Assembly (NCBI RefSeq): GCF_000332215.1
Contig: NZ_ALWB01000009.1
Location: 1 to 49,310, forward strand
Origin: Pseudanabaena biceps PCC 7429
GTDB lineage: Bacteria; Cyanobacteriota; Cyanobacteriia; Pseudanabaenales; Pseudanabaenaceae
Direction: 5' to 3'
DNA length: 49,310 nt
This document shows, piece after piece, positions 17,465 to 24,704 of this stretch; the stretch's first letter is position 1, and every line of letters begins with the position of its first letter. Made by a program: the position numbers and the translations under genes. Below the pieces are notes generated by a model. It saw nothing but the letters and a program-made list of their open reading frames with translations, made no database searches and was not told where the DNA came from.

Positions 17465-18007
17465 ATGTCTAAAGATGCTGTGATTGCTAAATTAAGTGAT
17501 GTGTTTCGCCATCATGGATATGAAGGTGCGTCACTTTCTAAGATTTCCGAAGCAACTGGGTTGGGTCGAGCCAGTTTGTACCATTACTTCCCTAAAGGAA
17601 AAGAGGAAATGGCAGCAACCGTCCTCGATCGCCTCTATGCAAATTTAGAAACCAATTTATTAAAACCCCTGCAAGGAAAGGGGAAACCCTTAGATCGGAT
17701 TCGTGCCATGGGTAAAACCCTCGATCTATTTTACAACAACGGTCGTTCGTCTTGCTTCCTAGAGCTTCTATCCTTTGGGGAAGCCCAACCTCTATTTCAA
17801 TCTGCACTTCAGCAAACTCTTTCCGCATGGATCGATGCATTGGCAGAGGTGCTAGTTGAGGCAGGACAGGATGCAAAAGTCGCTCGCTGCAATGCGGAAG
17901 ATGCGATCGCCCAGATTGAAGGAGCGTTGATTGTATCTAGATGTTTGGGTAATAACGAACCATTCAAACGAGCGATCGCAAATTTACCAAAGATCTTGGG
18001 ACTCTAG
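17465..18007 (+). CDS. TetR family transcriptional regulator
   Basis: A 180-residue protein with helix-turn-helix residues ~6-50 (VFRHHGYEGASLSKISEATG, then LGRASLYHYFPKGKEEMAA), of the LmrA/YxaF-like TetR subgroup. The C-terminal domain contains SSCFLELLSFGEAQP and DAIAQIEGALIVSRCLGN. A GAGGG element lies 6 bases before the ATG. The likely target is unclear: the nearest divergent gene is the TPMT-like gene about 390 bases away, with a MITE-like element inserted between them. Confidence 0.88.
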   Translation: MSKDAVIAKLSDVFRHHGYEGASLSKISEATGLGRASLYHYFPKGKEEMAATVLDRLYANLETNLLKPLQGKGKPLDRIRAMGKTLDLFYNNGRSSCFLELLSFGEAQPLFQSALQQTLSAWIDALAEVLVEAGQDAKVARCNAEDAIAQIEGALIVSRCLGNNEPFKRAIANLPKILGL

Positions 18008-18064
18008 TTTAACAATAGAGTCATACTTTAATTCAAGTGCAATCACCCCAACAATCTATCTTCA

Positions 18065-18112
18065 TAAAGGCGATCGCTATTACGGTGAGTCGTGATTTCT
18101 AGGCGAGCGCTT
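18065..18112. repeat. dispersed intergenic repeat, module 1 (copy e)
   Basis: TAAAGGCGATCGCTATTACG followed by GTGAGTCGTGATTTCTAGGC. The preceding 18020-18045 shares GTCATACTTTAATTCAAGTGC with the 5' flank of the TPR gene near 16241-16262. Confidence 0.65.
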
Positions 18113-18171
18113 CTAACGGTTATTTCTATTTTGTCAGTTTTGATTTTTGACTGAAGATTAGTAACAATATT

Positions 18172-20124
18172 TTAACCGCCTTCCCCGTAAATCCTTTCTA
18201 CTGTTCCTATATTGTACTTGAGGCGGATTTGTCCAGACTTTTCCATGTCTTCCCAACTCACACTGTTATATTCTGGCTCATAAATATAAACTCCAGATTC
18301 ATAGCTTTCTGCGATCGCCATCATCATAGTGGTTAAGCTATTAAAAACAAGTTTTTCTCCACCTCCATCTGCTCCAATATGATAAACAGGAGATGTCTCA
18401 ACCTCATTCGCAATTCCCTGAATAGCAAAGTATTCACCCTCAAAGTCAAAAAGCGGGAAAAGATAGGGAGAGCAATTATCTTCTATTCTCATACCAATTG
18501 ATTCAGGATAATTAATATATTCGTTATATTCTAGAGCTTGTTCAATTGGACAATGATATAGGTAGAGAAAAATCCCTGATTCACGGGAACTACCATTGCG
18601 CCACTGATAAAGATTATAAAATTCTCTCGGTAGTTTGAACGGCAAATCTTTTACCTTTTCTTCAATTTCTTCGTAGGTTAATCCCCGTTGAAAATCGTCT
18701 TCATAATCAGGAACATTTTGGTTTTGCCAAGCTAGAATACGATCCAAGGAATCGATTAAAAGCATTTGTAGAAGTTCTCTAAAAGTTCCTCTAGCTAATT
18801 TCCATTCTTGAATGACCTTTTGGACTTTTGGCTCCAATTGATTTTTTAATATAGCATAAGCTACCCAAAGACTTGAGGCGGAATTATCTTGAAGTGATTG
18901 AGATAGAATATTTAAATCGTCATTAATTTTTATATCGTTTAAAATCCTTTCATATCCAATTTTATCTGCCAAAAGTTGCCTAAGATTTGTATTCTCTTCT
19001 GTCAATAGCCATTCAACCTGTAGCTGGTGGGAAAGTAAAACTTCAATTAGAGCCTCTCTCAATCGGCTTTCTTTCTCCTCTTTATACCATTGTGGCTGCC
19101 ATTGGGAGGTCGGGACAGAAATATATTTCTCTGGAAATAAAGTTCCGTGATAGGCAAAGATTTTAAATCCATCACGATACTCAATTGCTGGTTCGCCTAA
19201 CGCATGAGCGAGTTCATTGTTATCAAACAAGATTTTGGAGGGGCGATCGCAAACGTAACAGATATTTTCAAAAGGATATACATATCCACAATTTTGTATG
19301 ATATCTACTGAAGATTGCCACCATTCTAGATCGCAATCGCAGCCAAGAACAGAGATGCTGAAATCAAACCAGTTATAATTATCTGCACAAGAAAGATTAG
19401 AGATTGAGTTGTAGACTAATCTTGGAGCTAAATTTTGACTATAGGGTCGAATAGCTTTATCAATCAAATTGTATAGTATACGTGGTTTGAACGTACTTCT
19501 ATTACCAAGCAATTCTGAAATATAGCTTCTCTGTTCATGGGTTATCTGCCTAAGAATTTCACCCTGAACTTCATTATGATAATTTAATGCTGTATTCAAT
19601 CCCTCTCCAAATTCCTCAGGAAGTTCAAACTCTGGGAAACTTTCCTTTAATTCTTGTTGAAATTGTTGCGAGGCTTCTTTTCTTTCTTCTTGCCACTTTT
19701 CTACATTCGATTCTAATTCATCAAGATTAAACACCTCTGGAAAACTTTCTTGTAAGACCTCATCGACTGACATTTGCATCTTTGGATTTAGTCCAAAAGA
19801 TTCTTTAGCAAGATCGGTTGCCTGTTTATGAAAATCTCCCAACTCTTGAAATATTTTGCCAAAATGTAGATTAAGTCTATCTGCTATAGGCGAAAAATCT
19901 AGTGGCTGAGAATTGTTAGCAAAGATAGAAATTTTTTGAAAGTAGTCAAAAGGACTGCCACAAAAGATGATGGGAGGTGCTTTTTTGTCCAGCAGGGAAT
20001 ATGCCCTACTAATTATCTCTTTAACTTTTTCTCGATCAATTGGCTCAGTAGAATAGGCAATATCATGCCATTTTTTAGCATAGTTAGGGATTTGCTGTTC
20101 TTGTTCGGGAGTTAATTGCGACAT
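18172..20124 (-). CDS. DUF6745-like / SMI1-KNR4 fusion protein
   Basis: A 650-residue soluble protein. Residues ~1-360 resemble the DUF6745 family: QQIPNYAKKWHDIAYSTEPI near the start, and CDRPSKILFDNNELAHALGE and PAIEYRDGFKIFAYHGTLFP near ~305-345. Residues ~430-460 are helical. The C-terminal ~160 residues form an SMI1/KNR4 domain (FKLPREFYNLYQWRNGSSRE, SPYLFPLFDFEGEYFAIQG, YHIGADGGGEKLVFNSLTTM). The final residues extend past the domain (SWEDMEKSGQIRLKYNIG). A coiled-coil-like Glu/Gln-rich segment lies at ~125-190. SMI1 domains often act in immunity or scaffolding; the function here is unknown. Confidence 0.75.
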   Translation of the reverse strand: MSQLTPEQEQQIPNYAKKWHDIAYSTEPIDREKVKEIISRAYSLLDKKAPPIIFCGSPFDYFQKISIFANNSQPLDFSPIADRLNLHFGKIFQELGDFHKQATDLAKESFGLNPKMQMSVDEVLQESFPEVFNLDELESNVEKWQEERKEASQQFQQELKESFPEFELPEEFGEGLNTALNYHNEVQGEILRQITHEQRSYISELLGNRSTFKPRILYNLIDKAIRPYSQNLAPRLVYNSISNLSCADNYNWFDFSISVLGCDCDLEWWQSSVDIIQNCGYVYPFENICYVCDRPSKILFDNNELAHALGEPAIEYRDGFKIFAYHGTLFPEKYISVPTSQWQPQWYKEEKESRLREALIEVLLSHQLQVEWLLTEENTNLRQLLADKIGYERILNDIKINDDLNILSQSLQDNSASSLWVAYAILKNQLEPKVQKVIQEWKLARGTFRELLQMLLIDSLDRILAWQNQNVPDYEDDFQRGLTYEEIEEKVKDLPFKLPREFYNLYQWRNGSSRESGIFLYLYHCPIEQALEYNEYINYPESIGMRIEDNCSPYLFPLFDFEGEYFAIQGIANEVETSPVYHIGADGGGEKLVFNSLTTMMMAIAESYESGVYIYEPEYNSVSWEDMEKSGQIRLKYNIGTVERIYGEGG

Positions 20125-20572
20125 AAGACTTTAAATTTTCATATATGCAAGTATATCGCAATCAATTCTTGCTTGGATGCAAAAATTGAATTGCACTATA
20201 TAAATACTATATAAATATTTATACAGTTGCCGCCCATATTTCAGCATTAAGCAAAGCGTCTAGTTCTGCTTATTGATCTCCTTCATCACGGGCTAAATAC
20301 TGCCTCACAGCATAGCCTTAAGAGATCTGGCGATTGCCTTAGCAATCCATCTATCTACTAAAGGCGATCGCTATTATTGTGAGTCTTGATTTTTAGGCGA
20401 TCGCTGAATAATTATTTGTCTTTGCGCTCGCTCACACCATAGAGAAAATCTCCAATAATTTGTCCCTTGTTGACCATATTTAATCTATAGAGTCTTATAA
20501 AACAATACTCAAATACTTGTGAATTATGGCAGAATTGCTTTAACAAAGCTACTAAAATCACGGATACTTAGT
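20125..20572. other. gene-free spacer between divergent genes, with repeat modules
   Basis: The first ~80 bases are AT-rich with ACTATATAAATACTATATAAAT (a short direct duplication of ACTATATAAAT) and probably hold the promoter of the 18172-20124 gene. 20360-20406 is module 1 of the dispersed repeat (AAAGGCGATCGCTATTATTG). 20407-20470 carries a diverged module 2 (AATTATTTGTCTTTGCGCTC, then CTCCAATAATTTGTC). No coding signal is seen apart from the upstream GTG extension at 20519 of the next gene. Confidence 0.6.
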
Positions 20573-21421
20573 ATGACTGAACAGGAAAGAGAAAGACTTT
20601 ACTGGCGTATCAGCTTATCTTTTATATTAATATCACCATGGATTCTCTCTTATTTATCGAGAATAGCGCTTAATCCATTTGTGACAATGCCATTCTTCAA
20701 GGTTGTAGTTTCAGTTGGACTAATTGTAAGCAATGTAAGCGTATTCCTGATAGAAATCCTTTACAGCAAGATTATTAAGGGCAAACCTAGCTTTAAGTTT
20801 TGGATTGTCAATCCTACTGTGGAATACAGAAATCATTTGCAGGGTTCGGTAATGGGATATACCCAAGTGATCGAGCAGAAGCTGAATCATTTGGAGTTTC
20901 AGGTGGAAATTTCTCAGGATTATGAGAGGCAATTGATAAGCTTCCATAAGCTTATCAAGAAACCAGTCCATAACTTTTTAGACCACGCTTTTTCTGGCAA
21001 AGTAATTCTTGATCCAGCATTTAATGGTGTTGATATCTCTGTTCAACTAACATTTGAGGATACTGTAATTTTAGAAACAGGAGAGATGAATAAATTACAA
21101 GCGATCAGTGAATTTATTGCCCTTAAAACTTCTGAGATAAAAATAAAAGCTGTGCCATATACCCTTTACTGTAGTTTGATTTTTGCCTATTCAACCACGA
21201 TTACAGGTTTTTTAATTTGTGTCGGTTGGAAACTCGATTATAGGATACTTAATTCACTGGCGTTGACTGGAATAGGAAGCATCTTACTAAGCCTTTTTTT
21301 CTGGTTCAACAATAGTAAGGGCTTTAAAGACTTTATTGGCTGGCGTTTAGTATTTAGTGGGCTTTATCTTTCTGTTATGCCTTGCTTGGCTTGGATGATT
21401 GCTCAGATTTCCTACAAATAA
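20573..21421 (+). CDS. hypothetical membrane protein
   Basis: From ATG 20573 the protein has 282 residues (GTG 20519 would add 18). Predicted membrane helices are at ~12-30 (ISLSFILISPWILSYL), ~40-65 (FFKVVVSVGLIVSNVSVFLIEIL), then a soluble middle of ~130 residues, and three further helices in the last 85 residues (YCSLIFAYSTTITGFLICVG, ILNSLALTGIGSILLSLFFW, LVFSGLYLSVMPCLAWMIA). No recognised family or catalytic motif. It stands alone on the plus strand among minus-strand genes. Confidence 0.6.
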   Translation: MTEQERERLYWRISLSFILISPWILSYLSRIALNPFVTMPFFKVVVSVGLIVSNVSVFLIEILYSKIIKGKPSFKFWIVNPTVEYRNHLQGSVMGYTQVIEQKLNHLEFQVEISQDYERQLISFHKLIKKPVHNFLDHAFSGKVILDPAFNGVDISVQLTFEDTVILETGEMNKLQAISEFIALKTSEIKIKAVPYTLYCSLIFAYSTTITGFLICVGWKLDYRILNSLALTGIGSILLSLFFWFNNSKGFKDFIGWRLVFSGLYLSVMPCLAWMIAQISYK

Positions 21422-21843
21422 AATGATCTATCTGCGGAGCTGTTTCAGGTGATCGCGATACTATTCAAATCAATTTTTTTACATTTGGGTTAGTATTACA
21501 TAAAGAAATTACTGAGTTAGTCAGCGAGTTGTTTAGAACTTTGTGGTTCTAAGGGAATTGATTAGTTTGCGATCACATAACAATCTATCTCTATATACCA
21601 AAGCTCAAAATGGTTATGCCATTTTGAGCTTTGAAAACCCTTACTGGGTTTGATTTTTAATTCACGAAAGTGTTGTCACACTTTCGTGAATTGGTATTAA
21701 AGGTGATATCTATCTCTTAAAAGCGATCGCTATTACTGTGAGTCGTGAGTTATAGGCGATCACCTAAATTTATCTATCTGTCAAAGGTTTGCGGTATTTA
21801 GATCGCCTATTAACTTCTTAACTTTGCGATCGCTAATGTAGAG
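21422..21843. other. gene-free spacer with a MITE-like element and repeat modules
   Basis: Between convergent genes. It holds MITE-like copy M2 (21596-21696), module 1 at 21721-21763 (AAGCGATCGCTATTACTGTG) and module 2 at 21801-21836 (GATCGCCTATTAACTTCTTA). GCGATCACATAACAATCTATCT before M2 and GGTGATATCTATCTCTTAAAAGC after it resemble a repeat interrupted by M2. No coding signal is seen. Confidence 0.6.
21596..21696. mobile_element. ~100-bp MITE-like composite repeat (copy M2)
   Basis: Ends TACCAA and TTGGTA. Hairpin C has arms AAGCTCAAAATGGC-like (CAAAGCTCAAAATGG / CCATTTTGAGCTTTG), the linker reads AAAACCCTTACTGGGTTTG, and hairpin B has perfect arms AATTCACGAAAGTG / CACTTTCGTGAATT. It lies within a copy of the dispersed repeat, which suggests insertion. 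Confidence 0.75.
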
Positions 21844-23049
21844 TTAATCTGGAAGCAACTTTTGCAAGAGACGAGTCACATTTAAGCTCATAATCTTTTC
21901 AATCTCTTTTTCGGAAAAGCCCTCCTTTTGTAAGGCTTGGGTGAGCTGTCCAAGGTTAGCAACATCAAACGGTACTCGAACTGCACCGTCAAAATCTGAG
22001 CCGATCGCAACGTAGTCTATACCAACCTTATCAGCAACATATCGAATCGCTCTAGCAATAGCGCTGACATCTTCTCCACACACGGCTGTTTCCCAGAAAC
22101 CAATTCCGATCACCCCACCAGATTGGGCAATCTGCTGAAGCTGGCGATCGCTGAGATTTCTGGCATTGTTACAAGTCCCTTGTACACCAGTATGGGAGAC
22201 TAGCACAGGATGGCTAGTTATCTGCAACACCTCATTCATGGTTTGAGCCGATGCATGGGCTAAATCAATAATTAAGCCCAAAGCTTCCATTCGCTTAAGA
22301 ACTTCTCGCCCAAAGGGAGATAGTCCTCCTTTATCAACGCCATGAGCAGAACCACTTACCTCAGTATCAAAAAAGTGGGATAATCCAATCAACCGAAAGC
22401 CTGCTTCATAAAACTGGTTGACATTCTCAATCTGACCTTCCAGCGCATGTGCCCCCTCTAAACCCAACAGCCCTGAGGTAATTTCTCGATTCTTTTGTCT
22501 TTGGGCAAGATAGTCGTTCAAGTCTTGCTTGGTCTTGATCATCCTAAATTTACCTGAAGTCTCTCGCTCAAGGGATTGAAGTCGTCTGGCTTGATAGAGG
22601 GCCCGCTCCTTGAGACTAAACCACGATCGGATCGGCCACCGTTGAAGGATTGCCAGTTTTGTGATGTTGTCACTACGATCATTATTCCCTTCCAAGAGCA
22701 AAGGTGTAGGAACCTTGGTCACGACTGTAAAGACTTGCAGAGCAACATTGCCTTGGAGCAAACGAGGCACATCAACATGTCCATAGTTTTCCAGTTTAGA
22801 GAGATCCCTTCCCCAAAGCAGAGAGTCAGCATGTAAGTCAACAATATTTAAAGAATCGTGTAGGGCTTGAGAAGCAGAACTAAGGGGTTGAAGAACTAAG
22901 GGGCTAATCGGATTAAATCGCTTTGCCACGAAAGATGGTCCAAATGAGAACACTAGGATTGCTATCAAGATCGTCAGACTGATAACTAGGAGCAGTCCCA
23001 AACGAAATACTTTACCGATTTGTCTTCGCTGTCTCACAGAGTAACCCAC
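21844..23049 (-). CDS. membrane-anchored dipeptidase (peptidase M19, renal dipeptidase family)
   Basis: A 401-residue protein with one N-terminal membrane anchor (residues ~14-36) and a full M19 zinc dipeptidase domain on the outside. Visible metal-site and family motifs: IVDLHADSLLWGR (HxD), LLGLEGAHALEG (bridging Glu), IGLSHFFDTEVSGSAHG, IIDLAHASAQTM (His), VLVSHTGVQGTCNNARNLSD (His) and VAIGSDFDGAV (Asp). Members cleave dipeptides, D-amino-acid dipeptides or beta-lactams, so the precise substrate is open. Neighbours do not indicate a pathway. Repeat modules flank it on both sides. Confidence 0.92.
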   Translation of the reverse strand: MGYSVRQRRQIGKVFRLGLLLVISLTILIAILVFSFGPSFVAKRFNPISPLVLQPLSSASQALHDSLNIVDLHADSLLWGRDLSKLENYGHVDVPRLLQGNVALQVFTVVTKVPTPLLLEGNNDRSDNITKLAILQRWPIRSWFSLKERALYQARRLQSLERETSGKFRMIKTKQDLNDYLAQRQKNREITSGLLGLEGAHALEGQIENVNQFYEAGFRLIGLSHFFDTEVSGSAHGVDKGGLSPFGREVLKRMEALGLIIDLAHASAQTMNEVLQITSHPVLVSHTGVQGTCNNARNLSDRQLQQIAQSGGVIGIGFWETAVCGEDVSAIARAIRYVADKVGIDYVAIGSDFDGAVRVPFDVANLGQLTQALQKEGFSEKEIEKIMSLNVTRLLQKLLPD

Positions 23050-23098
23050 CGAAACTGTTGTATGCCCTTAGCGGTGAGCAGGCTAACCGCTTAATTCA

Positions 23099-23232
23099 GC
23101 GGCAGAAGAATTTTTGCTCTCAGCTAAAATATCACAATTTTGCCTACTCCAATGATGTGTTACTTCGATTGCCATCAATTCCTTAACTTTGCGATCGCTA
23201 TTATTGTGAGTCTTGATTTTTAGGCGATCGCC
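23099..23232. repeat. dispersed intergenic repeat, modules 3-2-1 (copy h, fullest)
   Basis: In order: module 3 (CGGCAGAAGAATTTTTGCTC, then CTAAAATATCACAATTTTGC and CTCCAATGATGTGTTAC), module 2 (GATTGCCATCAATTCCTTAA, then CTTTGCGATCGC) and module 1 (CTATTATTGTGAGTCTTGAT, then TTTTAGGCGATCGCC). Just upstream, 23071-23095 has AGCGGTGAGCAGGCTAACCGCT, a small stem. This is the most complete copy and the best query for counting genome-wide occurrences. Confidence 0.75.
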
Positions 23233-23289
23233 GACAACTGATTCGGAACTAAACAATGATGGATGTCAATCAAGATATCAATCAATCAG

Positions 23290-23985
23290 TTATCGTTGAG
23301 ATAGAGCATTGATGCGTTGATGACGACGATGCCGCCAAATCTTAGGAATCACTCGCATAAAACGCTTGAAGTTGCTCCATTCCTCTGGACTCAGTTGAAT
23401 CTCTCGCCAAGTAGGTCGAGTCAATAACCGCTCCGACCAATCATTCAGGCTTGGATAATTAGTCAAAGTGATTCCCAAATCAGGCATTCTGTGAATAAGC
23501 GTTCCAGCTACAATTTCAGCCATTGTCAGTTGTTCTCCAGCAAAGTAGCATAAATTTCCTAACAATCCCTCAAAGAAATTGAGGGTGTTAATTGCCCGTA
23601 GTTGAGCATATTCAAACTCTAAGGATTTTTCGTTTGAGTTTTCTTTACCAACAAGCAACCCGAAGATTGCAGGCAGTAACTCATTGAACGTAACCGTCTG
23701 CACCATCCGAACCCTTGCTAAAGCCTGTGCATCTGTTGGTAATAGAGATGGAGAAGGATATTTCGCTTCCAAGTAATCTAAAATCGCCAAGGATTCAATC
23801 ACCCTAAAGTCATCATCAAACAAAACTGGAACATGACTAAAAGGATTTAAGGATAAGAACTCAGGCTCAAACTGTTCACCACCCAAATTAACCGAAATCA
23901 ACTCAAAAGGAAGTTGTTTTTCCAATAGTGTCAACCACACGGGACGGGCATAGGCGGAGGGACGAGAGTAGTAAAGTTTAATCAT
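23290..23985 (-). CDS. glutathione S-transferase family protein
   Basis: A 231-residue protein with the N-terminal thioredoxin-like domain (residues 1-80: LYYSRPSAYARPVWLTLLEK, NPFSHVPVLFDDD with the cis-Pro, and the glutathione-contacting VIESLAILDYLEAKYP) and an all-helical C-terminal domain (~88-205, with FAGEQLTMAEIVAGTLIHRM). The C-terminal tail is unusually basic (RRHQRINALSQR). It is divergent from an HxlR regulator, and a near-perfect inverted repeat lies between them, so induction by an electrophile or oxidant sensed by that regulator is a reasonable inference. Confidence 0.92.
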   Translation of the reverse strand: MIKLYYSRPSAYARPVWLTLLEKQLPFELISVNLGGEQFEPEFLSLNPFSHVPVLFDDDFRVIESLAILDYLEAKYPSPSLLPTDAQALARVRMVQTVTFNELLPAIFGLLVGKENSNEKSLEFEYAQLRAINTLNFFEGLLGNLCYFAGEQLTMAEIVAGTLIHRMPDLGITLTNYPSLNDWSERLLTRPTWREIQLSPEEWSNFKRFMRVIPKIWRHRRHQRINALSQR

Positions 23986-24008
23986 ATAATCTCAATCTTT
24001 AACTTTTA

Positions 24009-24058
24009 ACTTGCAATTTACAATGTACTGTAGCAAGGATAGATTGTAAAATGCAAGT
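24009..24058. promoter_or_regulatory. probable HxlR operator, long inverted repeat
   Basis: ACTTGCAATTTACAAT (24009-24024) and ATTGTAAAATGCAAGT (24043-24058) are inverse copies with one mismatch, separated by 18 bases. They lie centrally in the 94-base gap between the divergent GST and HxlR genes, a typical arrangement for a shared operator. Confidence 0.65.
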
Positions 24059-24079
24059 AATAAGTCTCTATATCTTGCT

Positions 24080-24457
24080 ATGCCTCAACCAAAACGCTCA
24101 CCCTGTCCCATCTCCTGCACATTAGATCTGATTGGCGATCGCTGGACATTACTTGTCATCCGAGACATGATGTTCTTTGGTAAGCAACGTTTTGAAGAGT
24201 TTTTAGAATCCCCTGAAGGAATCTCGACTAATATCTTGGCAAACCGCCTCAAGCTGCTTGAAGAATTAGGTTTAGCAGAAAAGCATCCCTACAGTAATCA
24301 TTCCCGTCGCATGAACTATCAACTCACCGAGAAGGGACAAAGCTTACGTTCTGTTTTGAAGGTAATCACTGTTTGGGGATTGAAGCATATTGATGACACA
24401 CAGATCCCTCAAAGTAATCTGTCAGATGCCGATCGCGATACTAATAATTTCAACTAA
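24080..24457 (+). CDS. HxlR family winged-helix transcriptional regulator
   Basis: A 125-residue regulator. The HxlR domain covers residues ~9-105: CPISCTLDLIGDRWTLLVIR, DMMFFGKQRFEEFLES, ISTNILANRLKLLEELGLAE and the wing SRRMNYQLTEKGQSL. Two Cys near the N-terminus (Cys9, Cys13) are the kind used for thiol-based sensing in HxlR/YodB relatives. It is divergent from the GST gene, with a long inverted repeat between them. The C-terminal ~20 residues are polar and unstructured. Confidence 0.92.
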   Translation: MPQPKRSPCPISCTLDLIGDRWTLLVIRDMMFFGKQRFEEFLESPEGISTNILANRLKLLEELGLAEKHPYSNHSRRMNYQLTEKGQSLRSVLKVITVWGLKHIDDTQIPQSNLSDADRDTNNFN

Positions 24458-24550
24458 TTGCAACGAAACTGAACCATAAACGCCCACAAGCAAGCTCCGA
24501 ATTGTCTCATCATCGATCCGCGTATTCTCTAATAACAATTTAAGAAATGA

Positions 24551-24682
24551 CTTAAGAAATGACTACGCCATTTCTTAAAGCAATTATCGATCAAACAAAC
24601 CACAAGAAGATTTTTGAAAGCTTTGCTTCGCAAAGCTTTCAAAAATCTTCTTGGTTTGGGTTTGAGCGCAAAGCGCTGCAAG
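24551..24682. repeat. composite hairpin repeat, family E (copy E1)
   Basis: Starts with TTAAGAAATGACTACGCCATTTCTTAA, broken here as a small stem (AAGAAATG / CATTTCTT). It continues with CGATCAAAC and then a perfect 24-bp stem (24603-24626 and 24630-24653) around a TTC loop, and ends with TTTGAGCGCAAAGCGCTG. The same plan appears at 48104-48234 and, inverted, at 34678-34771. Confidence 0.85.
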
Positions 24683-24704
24683 CAAACCTTACGTTGCTAT
24701 GGCG

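Noticed and set aside
13105-23300. Integron-like cassette array with attC sites
   Set aside because: CGTTAGAT before the gene at 14131 and GCGGTTAGCC near 23080 resemble attC R' boxes, but no matching RYYYAAC partner lies within a plausible distance, gene orientation is mixed, and no integrase gene is in the window.
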